From positions 7,254 through 26,203 of the forward strand of contig PKYZ01000513.1 in the NCBI GenBank assembly GCA_003132865.1: a DNA stretch of 18,950 nucleotides, read 5' to 3'. Shown piece by piece: positions 15,275-18,950 of this stretch. The stretch's first letter is position 1, and every line of letters begins with the position of its first letter. Origin of the DNA: Bryobacterales bacterium. GTDB lineage: Bacteria > Acidobacteriota > Terriglobia > Bryobacterales > Bryobacteraceae. The notes under the pieces are model-generated. The model made no database searches, had not been told where the DNA came from, and saw only the letters and a list, made by a program, of their open reading frames with translations. Made by a program: the position numbers and the translations under genes.

Positions 15275-16795
15275 CTATTTGACTGGCTTGAGGCCCTTCT
15301 TCGCAGGTTGGTTCCTAAGGAGTCCAGCCAGGCCTTTCGCATCCAGCTTGGCCTGTTCAAAATGCTCTGCGGCCTGGGCCCGCCAGATCAAGTTCCCAGG
15401 TTCCATGAACGATGTTCGCACTCTTCGTACGACAGACAGGGCATTCTCTGCCCATTTCCGAAACTCCGCAAGCGGCCATAGCGCAACGCCTTCCAAGTGT
15501 GGTGCGGCGCCCTCCTTGACGGTAGTGACTGGGGTGACTAACACGGGCATAATACTGCGCCTCGCGGCTGCCGGAATGTTATCGCGGATCCAGTTCGGAT
15601 GAGTGAACGCTTGGCGGGCCTTGTCTACGTTGAGCGCAGAATCGGGCTCGGCACCGGCGTGGTCTTCGAATACAAAGCAGATGGAGCTGGACATCCACCA
15701 GGGGTCCGGTGAGCCATCCGTCTCGACCTTACCTGCTTCAAAACCTAGGAGTTCACCCAATGAACGATGAGCCTGTTCAAATGGACCCTTGTCTTTCGAA
15801 GCCAGACCCTCCAAGATTTCCTTCTCGCGTTTCGCAAATGCTCGATCGTGCACCGTGCCGAGGTGCGCCAGCACCACTTCAACCTTTTCCAGTTGCTCCA
15901 TGAGATCATCCGTCGCTGCGATTTCCGCACCCGGCCCGCTCTCTTGAGAGCGAGCTAGCCCTACTAGCCAGGGGATGCCAGTGGCGGCGGCTTTTGCCTT
16001 CCCAAATTGCATTCGACTTCGAGCATCGAGTCCGGCAGCGCCGGCCTTGCTGCCGAGCCAGGCTGCGCTGCCCGCTAGATAATGCCACAGCGCTCTATAT
16101 CCACGGAGTTCTTCAGAATCCAAACCGCCCAGTACACGTTCGGCAGATGCCAGGGCTTCTTCGAAATCAGCTTGCCAGAGCCCCATCTGATAGTCCACCT
16201 CATGGGGAACGACAGCCTGGAGTTCGGTCATTGCTGGAAACGGCACCTGAACGGCTTTCTTTCGCTTGGCAAGGATCTCCTGATTTACATCCTCCCAAGC
16301 TTCCCCGTTTTCTAGGAACGTATCGAAATTCTCAAGCAGGTCCTTAGAGGACGTGCTCTTCGATTGCTCCACCCCGAAGGCCAGTTCCGCCTGCAATTCG
16401 GGATGGAAGAATTTCCGCCGCCGAACGTCTGTCAGGTACGCGACCAGTTCGTCCCCAGAGACCACAACTGCCGAATAATCCTCCAACGAGCGAGTACACC
16501 GACCAATTGCCTGCAGGATACGCGTCTGAACTCTCTCGTTGAACAGGAGATTTGCTCCCATTCGCGACATGAGGAATCGCTCCTGAATATTCATCGCTTT
16601 GGGTAGGCCGTCAACGAACAGTAGCCTGCATTCGTCCGCCGGAAAGTCGATTCCGTCATATCGGCTAGCAACCACCGTGACCGCCTTTTTCTGTGCGATG
16701 AATGGCCCCTTGGAGTTTTCGATGTCCTCGGCGCTGAACGTCTTGAATTTCAAGTTCAGTTGACCAGAAAGAGCCAAGCCACGAACGTCACCCAC
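15275..16795 (-). pseudogene. Helicase remnant: C-terminal half of a superfamily 2 (DEAD/DEAH) helicase
   Basis: The 506-residue open frame contains only the second motor domain and tail. Motif V-like SRYDGIDFPADECRLLFVDG (44-63) and motif VI QAIGRCTRS (95-103, arginine fingers) are clear, as in SF2 helicases with an XPD/DinG-like (HELICc2) C-terminal half. Walker A, the DEAD/DEAH box and motif III are absent. The frame begins at a GTG (16795) directly after an in-frame TGA at 16799-16801, and the DNA beyond it is unrelated plus-strand debris. The gene has therefore lost its 5' half at about 16800. The tail (residues about 120-506) is long and mostly helical, ending in a lysine-rich stretch, and is still open, so the loss may be recent or the fragment retained. 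ATP-driven unwinding is not possible without the first domain. Confidence 0.75.
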
Positions 16796-16862
16796 CGGTC
16801 ATTCGGCTCCATGGCGCTCCGCTTCACTATTTACCGGTTGCCGCGCGCGCCGCCGCGCCGGC

Positions 16863-17050
16863 TCCCGAAACCTACTCGCTCCGGGTCTCGGCCAGCCCGT
16901 TGAGATCGTCAAGGACCACTGGGACGCCGCGCACACTACGCCAAGAGTGAAGCCGATGTTTTCACGCAAGGCTATAACGTCGCTCGCGATCGATTGTCCA
17001 GTTGCCGACCTGGAGACCGCAAGGCCGCCGGCACGCTGGACGAGATCTGA
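16863..17050 (+). pseudogene. N-terminal fragment of a penicillin acylase family gene
   Basis: In two plus-strand frames the stretch reads LLAPGLGQPVEIVKDHWDAA, then, after a one-base shift near 16934, YAKSEADVFTQGYNVARDRL and KAAGTLDEI before a TGA. This follows the N-terminal signature of penicillin acylase (Ntn hydrolase) proteins: a VEIxRDxWGxPH segment, YAxxExDxxFAQGYxxAxDRL, then a WRRxAxGxLAEI segment. Here an alanine is missing in FTQGY and the WRR segment is corrupted. No catalytic serine or beta-chain follows. The fragment ends exactly where a GH3 fragment starts. Confidence 0.65.
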
Positions 17051-17170
17051 GATCGCGCAGGGCAATCCGTACCTAGGGCGCAGCTTTCCTAACCTTTACC
17101 GGAGACGGCAGCCGTCCAGGCGCTGTCCGAGGAGCGGCCCATCCGCGGGCCCATCCGCGGGCGTGCCCTG
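17051..17170 (+). pseudogene. Degenerate copy of the 3' end of the GH3 gene
   Basis: GATCGCG, GGCAATCCGTACCT and GCGCAGCTTTCC at 17051-17089 match 14571-14609 of the intact GH3 gene with about four differences. Then about 45 bases are missing and GGAGACGGCAGC, GTCCAGG, CTGT, GAG, CGCGGGCGTGCC continue in order, matching about 14656-14715. CCATCCGCGGG is duplicated in tandem at about 17139-17161. It is in the same orientation as the intact gene and abuts the penicillin acylase fragment at GAGATC. Confidence 0.7.
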
Positions 17171-17177
17171 ATACATG

Positions 17178-17204
17178 TGCATCGCATCTTGATGCAGGTG
17201 CATC
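17178..17204. promoter_or_regulatory. Likely VapB/VapC operator
   Basis: TGCATC at 17178-17183, GCATC-TT-GATGC at 17184-17195 and TGCATC at 17199-17204 form overlapping inverted repeats across the -35 box. This is the placement expected for autorepression by a ribbon-helix-helix antitoxin and its toxin complex. Confidence 0.5.
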
Positions 17205-17217
17205 ATTATGCTATTAT
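17189..17217 (+). promoter_or_regulatory. vapBC promoter
   Basis: TTGATG (17189-17194) and TATTAT (17212-17217) are separated by exactly 17 bases. The predicted start site falls at or next to the GTG of vapB at 17224, so the mRNA is probably leaderless. Confidence 0.6.
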
Positions 17218-17223
17218 ATCGTC

Positions 17224-17484
17224 GTGAGGACTACGATTTCCCTTCCCGAACCGCTCCTCGAGAATGCCAAGCAACTGGCCGTGGAACGCGGCATCACGCT
17301 CAGTGCGTTGGTTGAAGTTGCTGTCCGCAACCTTGTGCTGGCGCCGAAGCGGGCTTCGTCCGCCCCGCCATTTCGCCTGCACACAGTGCGAGGACGGCTC
17401 GTCAACCCGAGTCTGGATCTGGATCGTACCTCCGCCCTGGTTGTGGCGGACGATGAAGCGACCTACCCAAGGCAACGGCGCTGA
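17224..17484 (+). CDS. vapB: VapB-type ribbon-helix-helix antitoxin
   Basis: An 86-residue small DNA-binding antitoxin. Residues 1-40 match the ribbon-helix-helix fold of the MetJ/Arc/CopG type: a short beta strand (RTTISLP), helix A (EPLLENAKQLAVERG), the turn and helix B (TLSALVEVAVRNLVL). The C-terminal part (44-86) is flexible and probably folds onto the toxin. It is followed five bases later by the PIN-domain toxin, the classic vapBC order, and should neutralise it and repress the operon through the repeats at 17178-17204. The start is GTG, directly downstream of a good promoter; no Shine-Dalgarno site can fit, so translation is probably leaderless. A different antitoxin subclass is possible but would not change the role. 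Confidence 0.88.
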   Translation: MRTTISLPEPLLENAKQLAVERGITLSALVEVAVRNLVLAPKRASSAPPFRLHTVRGRLVNPSLDLDRTSALVVADDEATYPRQRR

Positions 17485-17489
17485 TCTCC

Positions 17490-17915
17490 ATGTGGATGCC
17501 GGACGTCAACATCCTGGTGTATGCGCACCGGCAAGAGTCGCCGGGCCACAAGCGCTATGCCGACTGGCTTGTCGACTGCGCCACTGGACCTGAGTCCTTC
17601 GCGCTTTCGGAACTCGTGTTGCACGGATTTATAAGAGTTGTGACAAACCCGCGCGTGTTCGATCCACCGTCGACTACGGCGCAGGCCTTCCGGTTCCTCG
17701 ACGCGTTCTTGGCTCGCCCGACGTGCAGCCTGGTCCGGCCAGGACCGCGCCACTGGCGCATTTTTCGCCAACTCTGCGAAGGCGCCAACGTTCGGGGGAA
17801 GCTGGTTGCAGACGCCGTGCACGCCGCTCTCGCGATCGAAAGCGGTTGTGAGTGGGTGACGGCCGACACGGACTTTTCCCGGTTCGCTCCGCCCCTACGT
17901 TGGATGCACCTCTGA
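17490..17915 (+). CDS. vapC: VapC-type PIN-domain toxin ribonuclease
   Basis: A 141-residue PIN-domain protein that should cleave RNA with Mg2+ or Mn2+. The acidic active-site residues are all visible: D5 in MPDVNILVYAHR, E41 in SELVLHGF, D108 in VADAVHAALAI and D126 with D128 in WVTADTDFSRF. Length and motif order are normal for VapC, and nothing suggests inactivation. The start could be the ATG at 17490 or the one two codons later (17496, MPDVN). It lies five bases after the vapB stop, consistent with one operon and translational coupling. The target RNA cannot be read from the sequence; VapC toxins usually cut tRNA or the sarcin-ricin loop. Confidence 0.93.
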   Translation: MWMPDVNILVYAHRQESPGHKRYADWLVDCATGPESFALSELVLHGFIRVVTNPRVFDPPSTTAQAFRFLDAFLARPTCSLVRPGPRHWRIFRQLCEGANVRGKLVADAVHAALAIESGCEWVTADTDFSRFAPPLRWMHL

Positions 17916-18043
17916 GTTATCGCCGACCACGCGAGATCCAGCGTCACCAGAACGCAATTTTAGTACCATGTTGGCTTCGCATTGCCTAGTACCGGTCCCC
18001 GCCGCCAAACCTCCCGAAAATGCTACCCTGTTATCCATCCGCT

Positions 18044-18085
18044 GTCTGAAACCCGGCGTCTGAAACCCAGTGTCGGAAGCCCATG
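18044..18085. repeat. Three tandem 14-bp repeats upstream of the beta-barrel gene
   Basis: GTCTGAAACCCGGC, GTCTGAAACCCAGT and GTCGGAAGCCCATG follow one another without gap. The third is diverged. They lie 17-58 bases before the ATG at 18102, in the probable 5' leader or promoter region. Confidence 0.7.
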
Positions 18086-18101
18086 TGTTAAGCGAGGTCA
18101 A

Positions 18102-18893
18102 ATGCCGCAGAAGTCCGCCACTAGCTCTCATCGCCCCATAACCCGTCTGATACTGTTCACGGCGTCGCTGCTCCTCATGGCTGCGTGCCTCATCGCCCAG
18201 CAACCACCGCCCGCGGAGCAACCAGCCGAGCAACCATATGTCGGCCACTTCCTCGTCTACACCGGATACATGTATCTGGATAGCCCGAAGATCAGTCTCG
18301 CTGAACCCGGCATTCACGTCCAGGCCGGGATGCGCTGGTCGCGACATATTAGTGTGGGCTTCGACTACAGCCGCGGAACTGGGAATACCGCCATCGGGCT
18401 GAACCAGGCCACCACCGCGCTGCAGAACCGGTTCGGTCCGATTGTTTCGGGACTCATAGCCATCGGTCAACTCCCTGCCAATTATGTAGCGGCCCTGCCG
18501 TTCAGCTCGGTGACCCAGACCTTCACCGCGGGTCCCGAGTTTCCCTATCGCCGCTTCAAGCGCTTTACGCCTTATATCCGGCCTTCCTGTGGAATCATCA
18601 ACGAAGTCGTCACGGCGCATCCCGCCGATCACATCACCCAGCTCGTGGTGGGCGCCATCGCGCCTTCCGGCAGGGAGGACGAATGGACCGCATTCTACGG
18701 ATTCGGCGGCGGCATCGGCTTCAACGTGACCAAACATTTCAGCTTGGTCGTGCAAGCCGACCTGGTGCACGATCACCTATTCCCCGATCTGCTCAAGGAC
18801 GGCCGCAACACGGTCCGCTTCTCGATCGGCCCAGGCTTACAGTTCGGCAGTAACGTGACGAAGAAGTGGGGCATTCCCGGCCATTGGGAGTAA
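18102..18893 (+). CDS. Outer-membrane beta-barrel protein
   Basis: A 263-residue exported protein. Residues about 12-32 are a signal segment (RLILFTASLLLMAACLIAQ); the MAAC could be mistaken for a lipobox, but an AQ cleavage site fits equally well. A short proline/glutamine-rich linker follows (QPPPAEQPAEQP), then repeated amphipathic strands with alternating aromatic residues: HFLVYTGYMYLD, HVQAGMRWSRHISVGFDYSR, TFTAGPEFPYRRF, FTPYIRPSCG, WTAFYGFGGGIGFNV, FSLVVQADLVHDHLF and VRFSIGPGLQFGS. This is the pattern of an OmpA/OprF-like or porin-type barrel of about eight strands. No enzymatic motif is present, so the role is structural or transport. The start at 18102 is chosen over upstream codons because of GAGG six bases before it and because the signal peptide begins there. 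Confidence 0.82.
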   Translation: MPQKSATSSHRPITRLILFTASLLLMAACLIAQQPPPAEQPAEQPYVGHFLVYTGYMYLDSPKISLAEPGIHVQAGMRWSRHISVGFDYSRGTGNTAIGLNQATTALQNRFGPIVSGLIAIGQLPANYVAALPFSSVTQTFTAGPEFPYRRFKRFTPYIRPSCGIINEVVTAHPADHITQLVVGAIAPSGREDEWTAFYGFGGGIGFNVTKHFSLVVQADLVHDHLFPDLLKDGRNTVRFSIGPGLQFGSNVTKKWGIPGHWE

Positions 18894-18917
18894 GTGGGGC
18901 GGGCCTCCTGGCCGGCC
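18893..18917 (+). repeat. REP-like palindrome, copy 5, abutting the beta-barrel stop
   Basis: AGTGGGGC followed by GGCC-TCCT-GGCC overlaps the last base of the TAA stop. The flank and loop match the copies at 7211 and 8157. The outer stem is imperfect. Confidence 0.55.
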
Positions 18918-18922
18918 GTCTC

Positions 18923-18950
18923 CAACCACCAGCCACCAACCACCAGCCAC
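18923..18950. repeat. 14-bp tandem repeat at the window edge
   Basis: CAACCACCAGCCAC is present twice in perfect tandem (18923-18936 and 18937-18950) and may continue past the window. Confidence 0.75.

Noticed and set aside
14770..17223. Insertion sequence as the cause of the rearranged debris
   Set aside because: No transposase reading frame, terminal inverted repeats or target-site duplication could be seen in or around the debris.
17982..18101. N-terminal extension of the beta-barrel frame
   Set aside because: It translates the 14-bp repeats and has no signal peptide; the ATG at 18102 has GAGG upstream and a signal segment.
18170..18190. Possible lipobox (MAAC) in the beta-barrel signal peptide
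   Set aside because: The hydrophobic segment continues past the cysteine and a normal AQ cleavage site follows, so a lipoprotein is not supported.

Overview
The window looks like a chromosomal segment of an Acidobacteriota of the Solibacter/Bryobacter type. The clearest marker is the 'Solibacter uncharacterized C-terminal' domain (TIGR03437 type), present in two exported proteins. High GC, many secreted hydrolases and numerous intergenic palindromes fit this. I saw no rRNA, tRNA, CRISPR array or complete insertion sequence.

Layout. (1) 1-2052, minus: a PD-(D/E)xK nuclease / STAND-type P-loop NTPase, a probable defence protein. It runs off the left edge and has an amber codon at position 13. 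(2) 2053-2553: its promoter and a decayed piece of a ceramidase-like gene. (3) 2554-4041, plus: an exported protein of unknown function. (4) 4053-5838, minus: a DUF2071 gene, a frameshifted gene with a HEPN-like RHxxxH motif, and its conserved-looking upstream partner. (5) 5900-7192, minus: an exported ceramidase-family hydrolase. (6) 7333-8115 (plus) and 8180-10858 (minus): the two TIGR03437-domain proteins, converging on a pair of palindromes. (7) 10859-11598: no convincing gene, but a small remnant of the sedolisin 3' end. (8) 11599-12879 (minus) sedolisin and 13000-14769 (plus) exported GH3 beta-N-acetylhexosaminidase, divergent. (9) 14770-15274: hairpin-rich spacer. (10) 15275-16795, minus: a helicase that has lost its N-terminal motor domain. 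(11) 16796-17170: fused remnants of a penicillin acylase gene and of the GH3 3' end. (12) 17224-17915, plus: a VapBC toxin-antitoxin pair with a readable promoter and operator. (13) 18102-18893, plus: an outer-membrane beta-barrel protein.

How it fits together. The window mixes exported scavenging enzymes and surface proteins (ceramidase-like, sedolisin, GH3, TIGR03437, beta-barrel) with a defence and stress layer (STAND nuclease, HEPN-like pair, helicase remnant, VapBC). Several defence genes are damaged: an amber codon, a one-base frameshift and a truncation. Three degraded fragments closely resemble parts of intact genes in this same window (ceramidase, sedolisin, GH3), so the locus appears to have been repeatedly duplicated and trimmed. 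A family of short palindromes with a shared 5' flank and variable stems is scattered between genes and looks REP-like.
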